A stretch of 41,271 nt of DNA from Desulfovibrio sp. GTDB taxonomy: Bacteria > Desulfobacterota > Desulfovibrionia > Desulfovibrionales > Desulfovibrionaceae. The stretch covers positions 1 to 41,271 of the forward strand of contig JAISZH010000180.1 of the NCBI GenBank assembly GCA_031269345.1, given 5' to 3'. The notes below the pieces were generated by a model. It made no database searches and was not told the DNA's origin. It was given only the letters and a program-made list of their open reading frames with translations. The position numbers and the translations under genes are program-made. Positions 9,091-18,090 of this stretch are shown here, piece after piece. Each line of letters starts with the position of its first letter. Within the stretch, counting starts at the first letter, position 1.

Positions 9091-9243
9091 CCGTAAATAA
9101 TTCCAATCTTGCTTGAAGGAGTAATGGGCTCTCCAGTAAACAGGCTATACATATTTTTTCAATATATTCGCTATGTTGAATGCTTTTCCAGGGACGACTG
9201 ATATATGATTACATGCACTATACCAATAGTGTCATGCGCTGGA

Positions 9244-11070
9244 TTATGCGATCGGCTTCTCCCGCAATCTTTTTTCGTATTCCGGCAATATTCTGTTCGG
9301 TGCTCCCTGATCCACCACCTTCCCTTCTTCCACCCACACCACTTCGTCGCATCCGGCAACAGTGCTCAGCCGGTGCGCGATGATCACCGTGGTGATCGTT
9401 CCTTTCAGTTTGTTGATGGTATCCATAATTGCGGCTTCCGTACCTTGATCCAGGGCGCTTGTGGCTTCATCCAGGATCAGAAGCTCCGGGTCGGCGTAGA
9501 GCACCCGGGCTATAGACACACGCTGAACCTGTCCGCCGGACAGGCCCGTCCCGCGTTCGCCAAGGGGGATCAGAATACCTTTTTCATGCGTTTCCACGAT
9601 GTCCAGCGCCGCCATGCGACAGGCTTTTTTCACCTTGCCTTCATCCCAGGGCTTTCCCCACTGGCTGAAAGCCACATTCTCCGCCACCGTACCGGCCATG
9701 ACGTACGGCGCCTGCGGCACATAGCCCACCTTTGCCGTATAGGCGGCCGCTCCTTCCGGGCTCAGTTGCCCGCCGTCCACCTTCAACGCGCCGGAAGTGG
9801 GCTGCATAAGCCCGCTGAGTATCCCGGCCAGCGTACTTTTTCCCGCCCCGGACGGGCCGATAATGCCGATCTGCGTTCCCTTGGGAATGCGCAGGGAAAA
9901 GTCGCGCAACATGTCATGCGTGGCGTTGGGGTAGCGAAAAGATACGTTTTCCAGCGTGATGGCGTCTTCAAGCCGGTACGCCGGATCCGACGGTGGTGGT
10001 GCAACTATGGGACTGCTGTTGGCCTTTTGCAGGCGGTCCAGGCAGTATTCGGCCATGGGCCGCATTCCCCGCGCGCTTATGACGCATGAGAGCGAACGGT
10101 TAAACAGAGGCAGAACGCGCCAGGAGGTCAGCATGATCATGAGCAGCACCCCGGAGATCTCCGACATGGGTGCGTCATACAGGCGCATCATGCTCCAGAG
10201 AGTGACCGGAATGACGGCGAAGCCGAACACTTCAAGCACCCAGGGGGGGATGTTCGGAGCTATGGACAAAAAAGCGCGGCTGTTTGTGCCGCCGAAGACT
10301 GCTTCGGAAAATTTCTGAAAAAATACAGGCTGCTGACGGTAGATGAGTACCTCACGAATGCCGTTCACCGCATTGAGCGTCGCTTTTGTTTCTTCCGCTC
10401 CGCAGCGGGCAACGGTGCTCCCGGCCAGGTCGATGGCGGTTTTTATGGATCGGTACAGAATAAAGGCCAGGGAACCGACAACGGCCAGCGTTCCCAGAAT
10501 AACCCCCGGCGTGGCCCGGACAAGGATGAAAAACAGCGCGATGGAGGTGATCCCGTAGGTATACACGTTCATCAGATTGATCATCATGTTGCCAAGATGG
10601 GAACGCCAGCCGACGGCCTGGAACATTGCCGCGCTGTCGCCGGAAAGATGCTCTATGTATGGCGTGTAAAGATACTGATGCAGTATGCGCTGGCCTGTCT
10701 CCAGGCTGATCTGTTCGCCCAGGCGGCTGGTGCTGACGCCGACAACGGCGGACATGCCGTTTTTGCAGAGGGTCAGAAAAACTACGGCTGCGGAAGCGAT
10801 AAGCGTTACATTGCGCATATCTTTGAAATATTCATGCGAAAATGGCGCCATCTTGAGCAGGATGCGGCCCGGAGGCGATGCCAGCACCCTCTCGGGAGCC
10901 CCCACGCTCATGCCCAGAAAAGAAAGAGAGAGGAGGCTCAACACCTCCAGAATGGCCAAAATAAACATCATGCCGAACACAGTCGCCATGCGCGCGCGAA
11001 GCCGTAGCGGCATAAGGCGGTAAATACGATGCAGATCGGCCACAAACAGGGCGTAAAGGCTTTTCAGCAT
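9244..11070 (-). CDS. ABC exporter, fused membrane and ATPase domains (MsbA/PglK-like)
   Basis: A 608-residue half-transporter. Residues ~20-330 hold six predicted membrane helices. The C-terminal ATPase shows Walker A GPSGAGKST, a Q-loop near GYVPQAPY, signature LSGGQVQR, Walker B LLILDEATSALD and switch IIAHRLST. Such proteins flip lipids or lipid-linked oligosaccharides across the inner membrane; PglK-type flippases in glycan clusters have this layout. The start overlaps the end of the upstream glycosyltransferase gene by 7 bases, so the two are co-translated. A truncated copy of its 3' end lies at about 4376-4560. In this cluster it is the only visible candidate for exporting the lipid-linked glycan, as no Wzx or Wzm/Wzt pair is present in the window. 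Confidence 0.9.
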   Translation of the reverse strand: MLKSLYALFVADLHRIYRLMPLRLRARMATVFGMMFILAILEVLSLLSLSFLGMSVGAPERVLASPPGRILLKMAPFSHEYFKDMRNVTLIASAAVVFLTLCKNGMSAVVGVSTSRLGEQISLETGQRILHQYLYTPYIEHLSGDSAAMFQAVGWRSHLGNMMINLMNVYTYGITSIALFFILVRATPGVILGTLAVVGSLAFILYRSIKTAIDLAGSTVARCGAEETKATLNAVNGIREVLIYRQQPVFFQKFSEAVFGGTNSRAFLSIAPNIPPWVLEVFGFAVIPVTLWSMMRLYDAPMSEISGVLLMIMLTSWRVLPLFNRSLSCVISARGMRPMAEYCLDRLQKANSSPIVAPPPSDPAYRLEDAITLENVSFRYPNATHDMLRDFSLRIPKGTQIGIIGPSGAGKSTLAGILSGLMQPTSGALKVDGGQLSPEGAAAYTAKVGYVPQAPYVMAGTVAENVAFSQWGKPWDEGKVKKACRMAALDIVETHEKGILIPLGERGTGLSGGQVQRVSIARVLYADPELLILDEATSALDQGTEAAIMDTINKLKGTITTVIIAHRLSTVAGCDEVVWVEEGKVVDQGAPNRILPEYEKRLREKPIA

Positions 11071-12452
11071 GTTCCCGCCCCGTTTTCGCCGCCAGATGCG
11101 CCGGGCGGGTTGCCGAACAGCGTTGCCGCCAACAGGTCCGGATCAAAGCGCCGGGCATGGCGCGCGAGATATTCCGCAATATCCTTTGAAAAAAGGGTCT
11201 GCTCGGCCGCAATACGTTCAATAGCTGCGGGCGCTTCACCCAACGTGTCCACGCAACGCCCTATGGACAGGCCTTCCTCGGCGGCTTGGCGGATACGTTT
11301 TCCCATCCAGGTTCCCGCAAACACGATCGATGGTATGCCAAGGTGCAGCGCTTCCACGAAAATGCCGGAAGAACTGGCGGCATACTTGGGGGAGGAATGC
11401 AGAACAAGCGCGCCGTCCAGTCCGGCGAAGCAGGAAGCGTATGTCCCGGCATCAAGGGGGCCGGGCAACAGACGTAGCGTAACAGCGCCCGGATCGCCGG
11501 CCGTTCTTTCGGCGTGTTTTTCCAGTATCGCGGTGACGGCGCGCGTTTCCCGGTCCGGCGTACCCGCGCCAGTCTGCACCACCAGTTCAAGCGTTCGCCC
11601 TGCTGCCTTCGCGGGCAACGCGCCCAACAATACCGGCAAACAGCCGAAACCCTTCTCCATGCGCGAGGGGCCGAGCATACCAAGGCGGAACGTACCGTTC
11701 TTCCTGTCCGGCACGGAGGTTTTCTGTATGAGCGATGGCACGGGCAAGGTCTGAAACTGTCCGGGCGCAGGCGCAAGGGATGCGAACGATGCGGTCAGTT
11801 CCTCCGTATCTGTGTACATACGGACATGGCGCAACGCGCCTTGCCTTTTCAGCAATGCGGCAAAACGTGCCATTCCGGCCACCCGTGAACAGGTTCTTTC
11901 GGGAATATGGCGGAACACCAGGTGTATGGTAACGGCGCGCGTCCAGGCATCCAGAAAGCCGCGCAGGATTTCCAGGCAGAACACCTCCTCCATTCCGGCA
12001 TTCTGGAAAACCATATGCACATCCACGACCCGCGAATACCGACCGTTGAGCAGCCTGTACAAAGACCAGGCCAAATCCAGAGCGCGCAAGCGCTTGCCGA
12101 CATATGACCACATGCGCAACGGCTCCCACGGGTCTGTTGCCGTAAAGCGAAAATCAAGGGGGACAGGCTCAATGGGCCGGGCGGGACGCAGCTTTTCCCA
12201 CACGGGGCGCAACCGGGCCTTGAGGCCGTCAAGCCGCAGCAAGCCTAGAGCGGCATGCACGTCGGCGCGTTTTTCCGCGCGAAAGGTCCGGTCGGCAAAA
12301 ATTTCAACATGATCAACATGACCAAAAGATCGCGCCGCTTCGGCCAGAAGCCGGTCATAGGCCAGGGAGTGCCCGCCCTCTCCCGTCAGGGTGGGGTCCA
12401 CAATGCACAAGGCGCGCTGAACGCCCGTGGGGCTGAGGCTGGGGGAAACCAT
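11064..12452 (-). CDS. Glycosyltransferase-like protein (GT-B type)
   Basis: A 462-residue protein. The N-terminus has ALCIVDPTLTGEGGHSLAYD, closely related to the start of the 1025-residue protein at 15013-18090 (FVILDPSIKRQGGHYLEYAD). The C-terminal half has TDTEELT, MEKGF, LLPGP and then SSSGIFVEALHLGIPSI, the retaining GT4-type donor-site pattern with a conserved Glu. It is therefore a paralogue of the first GT module of that large protein. It likely adds a sugar on the cytoplasmic face; donor and linkage are unknown. The GAGGTG ribosome site lies in the last codons of the preceding SDR gene, whose stop is 3 bases upstream, and its 3' end overlaps the ABC exporter start. Confidence 0.78.
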   Translation of the reverse strand: MVSPSLSPTGVQRALCIVDPTLTGEGGHSLAYDRLLAEAARSFGHVDHVEIFADRTFRAEKRADVHAALGLLRLDGLKARLRPVWEKLRPARPIEPVPLDFRFTATDPWEPLRMWSYVGKRLRALDLAWSLYRLLNGRYSRVVDVHMVFQNAGMEEVFCLEILRGFLDAWTRAVTIHLVFRHIPERTCSRVAGMARFAALLKRQGALRHVRMYTDTEELTASFASLAPAPGQFQTLPVPSLIQKTSVPDRKNGTFRLGMLGPSRMEKGFGCLPVLLGALPAKAAGRTLELVVQTGAGTPDRETRAVTAILEKHAERTAGDPGAVTLRLLPGPLDAGTYASCFAGLDGALVLHSSPKYAASSSGIFVEALHLGIPSIVFAGTWMGKRIRQAAEEGLSIGRCVDTLGEAPAAIERIAAEQTLFSKDIAEYLARHARRFDPDLLAATLFGNPPGASGGENGAGTC

Positions 12453-12455
12453 GCC

Positions 12456-13220
12456 CTATTTCACCTCTTCAATGAAGCGCAGCACCGTGGTTCTGGAATC
12501 AGGGAGGGCGACAAGTTTGCCGGCCTTCTTGAGCGAGACCTCATAGCGCACGCGGCGACTGCCCGGCTGGACGGGGCACTCGCGGCCCGCTAAATCCAGC
12601 GCCTCGCGCAGCTTCAGCACACCTTGGCCGCAGACATTCAGGACGCTATTTGCCATCCCCCGCTCATATAGGGACCAGATCAGCCGGCTCGAATCATCGG
12701 TATGCAGGAATTGCAGTTCACTTTCCGGGTCCAGCCATAGCGGCCCGCCGTTGAGGATATCGAAAACCGCGTTTTTCTTGAGACCGGGACCGACAAAGCC
12801 CCCCTGGCGAATGATCAGCCAGTTTTTGCAGGCATGTTGCACGCAGTATTCGGCCAAAAGCTTGTGAAAGCCGTACGGCAACAGGCGGCTGAAATCGATC
12901 GGATCATCCTCTCCGGTCGTCAGAGGGTTGGAGCAGTCCGGGTAGACATCGCAGGATGAAAGATGGATATAGAAACCGGCCTTGAAGTCCCCAAGGCTGG
13001 CCCTTGTGGTCCGCACGTTGGCGTCAAAATCCGCCATCGGCTCCCGTCCGGCCAGGATCTTGCTGGAATTGCCATTGGCATTGATAAAGACGTCGCAGGA
13101 CGTGCCGGCAAATTCCGGATAGTTCGCCCTGGTCAGTATTTGGTGTTCCAGACCCAGCCGTTGAAACAGGCGGACAAAGCCGGAACCGACGAAGCCATTT
13201 CCTCCGAGTATGTAAATCAT
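12456..13220 (-). CDS. NAD-dependent epimerase/dehydratase-like protein
   Basis: A 254-residue SDR-type protein beginning MIYILGGNGFVGSGF, with the Rossmann GGxGxxG motif. An active-site Tyr/Lys pair is probably YGFHKLLAEY. It is shorter than most extended SDRs and may be a reductase or epimerase for a nucleotide sugar. I chose ATG 13220 because GAGGA lies 7 bases upstream and because the longer frame (to 13262) would overlap the preceding gene. It sits 10 bases after the stop of the GDP-fucose-synthase-like gene, in the same transcript. A pair of SDRs side by side fits sequential steps on one NDP-sugar. Confidence 0.8.
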   Translation of the reverse strand: MIYILGGNGFVGSGFVRLFQRLGLEHQILTRANYPEFAGTSCDVFINANGNSSKILAGREPMADFDANVRTTRASLGDFKAGFYIHLSSCDVYPDCSNPLTTGEDDPIDFSRLLPYGFHKLLAEYCVQHACKNWLIIRQGGFVGPGLKKNAVFDILNGGPLWLDPESELQFLHTDDSSRLIWSLYERGMANSVLNVCGQGVLKLREALDLAGRECPVQPGSRRVRYEVSLKKAGKLVALPDSRTTVLRFIEEVK

Positions 13221-13230
13221 CCGGGCGTCC

Positions 13231-14187
13231 TCACAAGCGCAGGCCGTCGCTGCGAGACTCATAATGCGTCTGGAACCAGGCGATGGTTTTAGCCAGGCCT
13301 TCGGACAGAGTGGTCGGGCAGGAAAGGCCCAGGCCGCGCAGACGGGCCACGTCGAATATTTTCACCATCTGGCCATCGGGTTTGCTTGTGTCCCACCGGA
13401 TTTTTCCGGAAAAATCCATGGTGGACTTGAGCGTCTCGGCAAGTCCCTTGATGGTGACGGCCGTTCCGGTGGAAATGTTCACCGGTTCCACGGAATCGTA
13501 CTCTTCTATAAAGTAGGGGATAAGCGCCGCCACATCGCCGGCGTAAACGAAATCGCGTTGCGGCGCCCCTGTGCCCCACATCAGTATTTCTTGCGCTCCG
13601 GCCTTTTTTTCCTCGTAATAGCGGCGGATGAAGGCCGGAACCACATGCGATTCGCCGTTACGGAAATTGTCGTATTCGCCGTACAGGTTACCGGGTATGA
13701 TGACGGAGGTTTTCAGCCCGTACTGAGTGCGGTAACTGCGGGAAGCTACGATGCCCATTTTTTTGGCGCAGGAATAACCCGCGCTTTCATCCTGCGGGTA
13801 CCCCTGCCACATCTGCCCTTCGTCGATGGGAGAAACCGCGGTGGCCGGATAGCTGCACCCACCCATAGGATAGACGAGCTTTTTCAGCTTGCCGTAACGG
13901 GCTGCTTCTTCAAAGACCAAAGCCTGCATCATGATGTTGATGAAATAGAAATCCGCCGGCTTTGCGCGGTTTATGCCGATACCGCCCGAATACGCAGCCA
14001 GATGCACCAGAACGTCGGGTTGAGTCTCCGCAAACAGCAAGGCGGCCTGCTTTCTGTCCAGCAAATCATAGTCCTTGGAGGAAAGCGCCAGCACGTTTTC
14101 AGATCCATAACGTGACTGTATTACAGGAATCGTATGATGGCCCAAAAAGCCGCTGGCTCCGGTAACTACAATTTTCATATTTTGCAT
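13231..14187 (-). CDS. GDP-L-fucose synthase-like epimerase/reductase
   Basis: A 318-residue SDR. Seen: VTGASGFLGHH (NADP site, residues ~8-18), LVHLAAYSGGIG, a catalytic YSCAKK, and then GNLYGEYDNF with SHVVPAFIRR and WGTGAPQRDFVY. The last group is characteristic of GDP-4-keto-6-deoxymannose 3,5-epimerase-4-reductase (Fcl/WcaG). Such enzymes make GDP-fucose, but relatives act on GDP-heptose intermediates. With a heptose kinase (19307-20290) in the same cluster and no GDP-mannose 4,6-dehydratase visible here, a heptose role is as plausible as fucose. The start at 14187 has AAGGAA 9 bases upstream. Confidence 0.82.
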   Translation of the reverse strand: MQNMKIVVTGASGFLGHHTIPVIQSRYGSENVLALSSKDYDLLDRKQAALLFAETQPDVLVHLAAYSGGIGINRAKPADFYFINIMMQALVFEEAARYGKLKKLVYPMGGCSYPATAVSPIDEGQMWQGYPQDESAGYSCAKKMGIVASRSYRTQYGLKTSVIIPGNLYGEYDNFRNGESHVVPAFIRRYYEEKKAGAQEILMWGTGAPQRDFVYAGDVAALIPYFIEEYDSVEPVNISTGTAVTIKGLAETLKSTMDFSGKIRWDTSKPDGQMVKIFDVARLRGLGLSCPTTLSEGLAKTIAWFQTHYESRSDGLRL

Positions 14188-14237
14188 CGATAAAGTTCCT
14201 TTACGTGGCTATTGGATAATTTCATAGAAAGATTACT

Positions 14238-15008
14238 CTAATTACGAGTAACTCTCATGTATAAATGGCCCATAACTCCATAAAATATGAAATCAAACTG
14301 GAATTGTTTATTGCGTTCTTTCCATTCAACGAATGCCTTTGTTTCCCCTTTGTTCAGATCATATGTCCAGTCATCAAAGACCAATATGGAGTTGTCAACA
14401 AGCCTTGATGTCAAATATTCAAGACACTCAACTGCAGGTTGATACAAATCACAGTCTATTCTTGCATATGCTACTTCTTTAATGCACAAAGCTTGTTCTT
14501 GCGCAAGGCTATCTTTAAACCAACCTTGTATGATGTTTATATTGTGACGTTTATCCGCATTAAGACGTTTTTCTACACTGTGAAAATCAGCAACATATTG
14601 CCCCTTGTGCCAACATTGCAAATCATGATCCGGATGTACTGCGGGGAGACCTTCAAAGCTGTCAAATCCATAAATGTCGCGCTGTAATAGAATTTTATCG
14701 CATATATCGATAATGCATTTCAAATTGTCACCTTTAAAGACGCCAAATTCTATAATTGCTCCTGGAACATTCTTTTCTTGTATGGTTTTCAGCAATTGCT
14801 CGACAATCCCCATTTCATATTCAAGAGCGGCGTGCATAATTGCTGTCGCTTGAGGGGAACTCGGATCAGCGCTGATGGACAGTTGGTTGGTTGGAGAATT
14901 TTGGTTGTTATTGATGTGTTGCCAAGCCCACCGATTGTATGCTTCCACCGCGTCACCAAAAGATGAACATGGTGGCGGGGTTTTCTTTTCCCGAAAAAAA
15001 AATCCCAT
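14238..15008 (-). CDS. TylF/MycF-family O-methyltransferase
   Basis: A 256-residue protein of the macrocin O-methyltransferase family, Mg-dependent SAM enzymes that methylate sugar hydroxyls. Visible: IEFGVFKGDNL (SAM site), YGFDSFEGLP, and ARIDCDLYQPAVECLEYL followed by FDDW. The conserved DCDLYxP and FDDW segments carry the family's metal-binding Asp residues. Length is typical. GGAG lies 8 bases before the ATG, and the gene begins 4 bases after the stop of the large glycosyltransferase gene, so they are translationally linked. It probably O-methylates a sugar of the glycan, perhaps as a chain cap. GC is lower than that of the flanking genes. Confidence 0.87.
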   Translation of the reverse strand: MGFFFREKKTPPPCSSFGDAVEAYNRWAWQHINNNQNSPTNQLSISADPSSPQATAIMHAALEYEMGIVEQLLKTIQEKNVPGAIIEFGVFKGDNLKCIIDICDKILLQRDIYGFDSFEGLPAVHPDHDLQCWHKGQYVADFHSVEKRLNADKRHNINIIQGWFKDSLAQEQALCIKEVAYARIDCDLYQPAVECLEYLTSRLVDNSILVFDDWTYDLNKGETKAFVEWKERNKQFQFDFIFYGVMGHLYMRVTRN

Positions 15009-15012
15009 GACA

Positions 15013-18000
15013 TCATCTCCGTTGCTTTTCTTTTAAATCCATCGCCGATGGCAACAACGCAGCAAGTTTGCTGAATTGCATATCCCAATCACATTCTTCA
15101 CGCATGGCATGGCGGCATCCCTCGATCATCTCCTGATAGGCTTCTGTATTGAATATTTTTTGGGCTTGCTCCAAGGTCTCAACAAAGCTTTCCAGAGACC
15201 AGTCCGGCATGATCAGGCCGCAGTTGTATTTGGCAGCCAACTCCTGACAGAGAGGATGCGGGCCACTGATAAACGGCACACCGCAGGTCAAGGCGTCATA
15301 AAGTTTGTTGGGTGCGCAATAATAGGTATCATCATAGTCTTGCGACCAGAGAATAAGAGAATAGGCATATTGGCCCAACAGCGTGAAAAAATTACCATCA
15401 GACGGTATATATCCGTAAAAATTGATAGTCTTTGATTCTTTGAACAACTCAAGATATGGGCCTCCAGAACCGAAAATATCTACGGGAAACTTGGAAACTC
15501 TATCCTCAAGCAGCCACAGGGTATTGGTTCTGTGCCAAAAACCTCCCGCATAAATGAAATGCCCATTGCGCTCGCTGGCGGGAATCTGGCGCCATTGCTG
15601 CTTGAACTTTCTGCTATTGTGCATGACAAATGACGCTGTCTTCGATGTATCCAGCCCCAGACGTCGCAATTCCAGCGAAGCGCGATTTCTTTCAGGGAAA
15701 ATTACGCAATCTATGGCATAAGCCATGGCCCTAGTCACTGCTTGATGGTAGCGGGACGCCAGTTCCAGATGATAAAAGATCACGAACTTGGGCTTATGCG
15801 CGGCGTTTTGCAGGTAAAGCAAAGAGGAAGGATCGGTCACCACCAGCATCTCCGGTTTGAATTTCTCCATCATTTCAACAGCCTGACTACCGTATCTGGC
15901 GGATTTGAAAAGGGAAAAAAAACGATTTGCCGCATAGCTACTCGTAAAGACGTAATCGATCTTCACCTCGTCGCTTAAGAAATCAGGCCGCGTTATCGGA
16001 CGATAATCTTCATCAGCCGCCAAGAAATAGACATCGGCTTGGTAATGCTGCCGCATCGATTCCGCCAGACTGGGGACTTGTGGTGAACCGTAACCGACGG
16101 ACAGTTCTGACCAAAACATTATTCTCGGTCGGTTGGATTCGCCCGCCGCAAGCCAGGATTGGCCGGTCTCGCTCAACTGGCTCACGAGATGGTCGGGATG
16201 AAACAAGGGCCACGTTTCAGAGGATATTCTCACCATTGCCTGACGGTGGTGTTCATAAAAATTCGTCAAATCCCGAAGAGCGGCTTCCATGTCATGGGTG
16301 TCTTCATAAATGCCCACACCCGCGCCCCTGGGCCAGGGAGCATCAGTTTCCAGCAGGCGAAGCTCAATGGACAGGCTGAAAGCCGGATTCTCCAATTGGG
16401 GAGAAAAACTAATCGTCAATTGATGCATGTCACCGGAAAGACCAAGCACCGCACAACCGGGCGAGCCTTTCTTCAACGCCACGGTCTGTGAGACGCTGTT
16501 TTTCACACAATCGTTCCTGGAGTCATAATTTTTGATTTCCACGCGCAAGAAGTGACTGCCTTGAATAGTGTGAGGCCAGGAAATTTTGATGCATTTTCTG
16601 CGGGAGGAAGATGCTTTCATGGAATCGGAAAGGACGCTATCAGACACAAAGGTATAGCCGGAGAGCAGCTCTCTGAGGGGTACGCTGTACGTTGCTTTGG
16701 CGGAAAAGGCATCTGATTCGCACAATCGCCTGAAATGTTCCTGCCGGAACGGTTCGGCCTGCCTTGCCATGGAAGTTCCCGCAGGAATAAGGCACGGTAC
16801 TCCCGCCGCCAAAGCTTCGGCAAAAACCCCTGATGACCGCGCCAGATAATTTTCCGGCATATAGGGCAGCATGATGATTGCGGCCGATTGTATGAGGTGT
16901 TGATACTCGCTGGCCGTGAAAGGTCCGGGGAGGAGTTGAACGCCTGCTGTCTCCGCCTGTATTTCACGCAGTTGGGCGAGTGCTCGACTGCTTGCCTTCT
17001 CCCCTCCGGGGATATTGAAATTGCTTTGGCAGACGTAACGGAGGCGCTTGGCTTTAAGCAAATCACGGGTCCGGCGTATGAGCGGAGGGAGTAAATGAAA
17101 ACCTTTTTCATCCCGCGCATCGCCCAGATAAAGCGCCGTTAAAGGCGTTGCAGGAAGATGCGGCGCCTGAACATGAAGCTCCGGCGCCACGGGAATGACC
17201 GTTGTTTTGACAGCATATGCCCCCAGCGCGTTATAATCGGTCGTCAGTTCTTCCGTATCCGTAAAGAATGCTATATCGGCCTGGAAAGCAAGCCGGCGTA
17301 AGGTGTATAGCGTTTTCCGCCAAGGGCGAAACGCGGCTTGCCTTTCATCCGCCGTCAGACTTGACGCTCGCTTCCCTTCAATCAAGTCTCGCCGGAACAG
17401 AATGCGCCAGCGCATCTTTAACGCCAAAGGAACTTGCCCAAAAATCAGATTGAGAGCTCTAAGTTCCGCTAAGCCGGCTGTGGGAATAAATACCAGATCA
17501 CCGGGCTGAAGCATGTTTGCATCCAGCAATCTCTTCAAATCAGAGGCGAATCCGGGCTTTTTGAGCGACTGCCACACATACGAGACAAACATGGCCGCCA
17601 GAAATGGCAGACTCGTCACCGCCACGATGATTATTCCCAATATTTTTGCGGCTTTCAAGGTAAGTCTGCACAACGGATCGACTACTCTCTTGTGTTTTAT
17701 CGACGACAATGACCGGTGGAAGAAAGGCATACCGGAGACAACCGCTTCATCAACAGCCTGCATCCCCATCAATTTAACGAGCAACCCGCTGAACAATTTA
17801 TGAAGAATAATACGCTGTAGCAAACACCAGCCGGCAGATTTCAGAACTCTTCTCGCCTTGCCCAGTTGCGATTTGACATAGCGCGGAAAAGTGGGTGAAT
17901 CTTCAAAAAAATCACGATGAAACCAGGGTATCACTTGATGGCGATGTGAGTTTGACGTGAATGCCCTATTGCCCACTACCAGGGTTTCAAAACCATGCTT

Positions 18001-18090
18001 TTGGGCCGCGTCCAAAACCCGGTCGGCATACTCAAGATAGTGCCCGCCTTGCCGCTTTATTGAGGGATCGAGAATAACAAACTTTTTCAT
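15013..18090 (-). CDS. Large two-module glycosyltransferase
   Basis: A 1025-residue protein. Residues ~1-470 are a GT-B module paralogous to the 11064-12452 product (shared DPxxxxxGGHxLxYA, TDTEELT, EKGF, LLPGPF, SSGVFAEALAAGVP). The middle (~480-620) looks beta-rich and is not assigned. Residues ~660-1000 form a second GT module: HNSRKF, YAGGFWHRTNTLWLLEDR, FGSGGP, FYGYIPSDG, then YDALTCGVPFISG. Two active modules would add two sugars in turn or build a repeating disaccharide, as in other bifunctional surface-glycan enzymes. Its start overlaps the wecB stop by 4 bases (ATGA), with AGGA 5 bases upstream. Confidence 0.8.
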   Translation of the reverse strand: MKKFVILDPSIKRQGGHYLEYADRVLDAAQKHGFETLVVGNRAFTSNSHRHQVIPWFHRDFFEDSPTFPRYVKSQLGKARRVLKSAGWCLLQRIILHKLFSGLLVKLMGMQAVDEAVVSGMPFFHRSLSSIKHKRVVDPLCRLTLKAAKILGIIIVAVTSLPFLAAMFVSYVWQSLKKPGFASDLKRLLDANMLQPGDLVFIPTAGLAELRALNLIFGQVPLALKMRWRILFRRDLIEGKRASSLTADERQAAFRPWRKTLYTLRRLAFQADIAFFTDTEELTTDYNALGAYAVKTTVIPVAPELHVQAPHLPATPLTALYLGDARDEKGFHLLPPLIRRTRDLLKAKRLRYVCQSNFNIPGGEKASSRALAQLREIQAETAGVQLLPGPFTASEYQHLIQSAAIIMLPYMPENYLARSSGVFAEALAAGVPCLIPAGTSMARQAEPFRQEHFRRLCESDAFSAKATYSVPLRELLSGYTFVSDSVLSDSMKASSSRRKCIKISWPHTIQGSHFLRVEIKNYDSRNDCVKNSVSQTVALKKGSPGCAVLGLSGDMHQLTISFSPQLENPAFSLSIELRLLETDAPWPRGAGVGIYEDTHDMEAALRDLTNFYEHHRQAMVRISSETWPLFHPDHLVSQLSETGQSWLAAGESNRPRIMFWSELSVGYGSPQVPSLAESMRQHYQADVYFLAADEDYRPITRPDFLSDEVKIDYVFTSSYAANRFFSLFKSARYGSQAVEMMEKFKPEMLVVTDPSSLLYLQNAAHKPKFVIFYHLELASRYHQAVTRAMAYAIDCVIFPERNRASLELRRLGLDTSKTASFVMHNSRKFKQQWRQIPASERNGHFIYAGGFWHRTNTLWLLEDRVSKFPVDIFGSGGPYLELFKESKTINFYGYIPSDGNFFTLLGQYAYSLILWSQDYDDTYYCAPNKLYDALTCGVPFISGPHPLCQELAAKYNCGLIMPDWSLESFVETLEQAQKIFNTEAYQEMIEGCRHAMREECDWDMQFSKLAALLPSAMDLKEKQRR

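Noticed and set aside
9205-10089. A 294-codon plus-strand frame over the ABC gene
   Set aside because: It is antisense to the well-supported ABC ATPase domain and has no recognisable motif.
13221-13262. Longer start for the SDR at 12456-13220
   Set aside because: It would overlap the upstream gene and add residues before the Rossmann strand; ATG 13220 has a good ribosome site.
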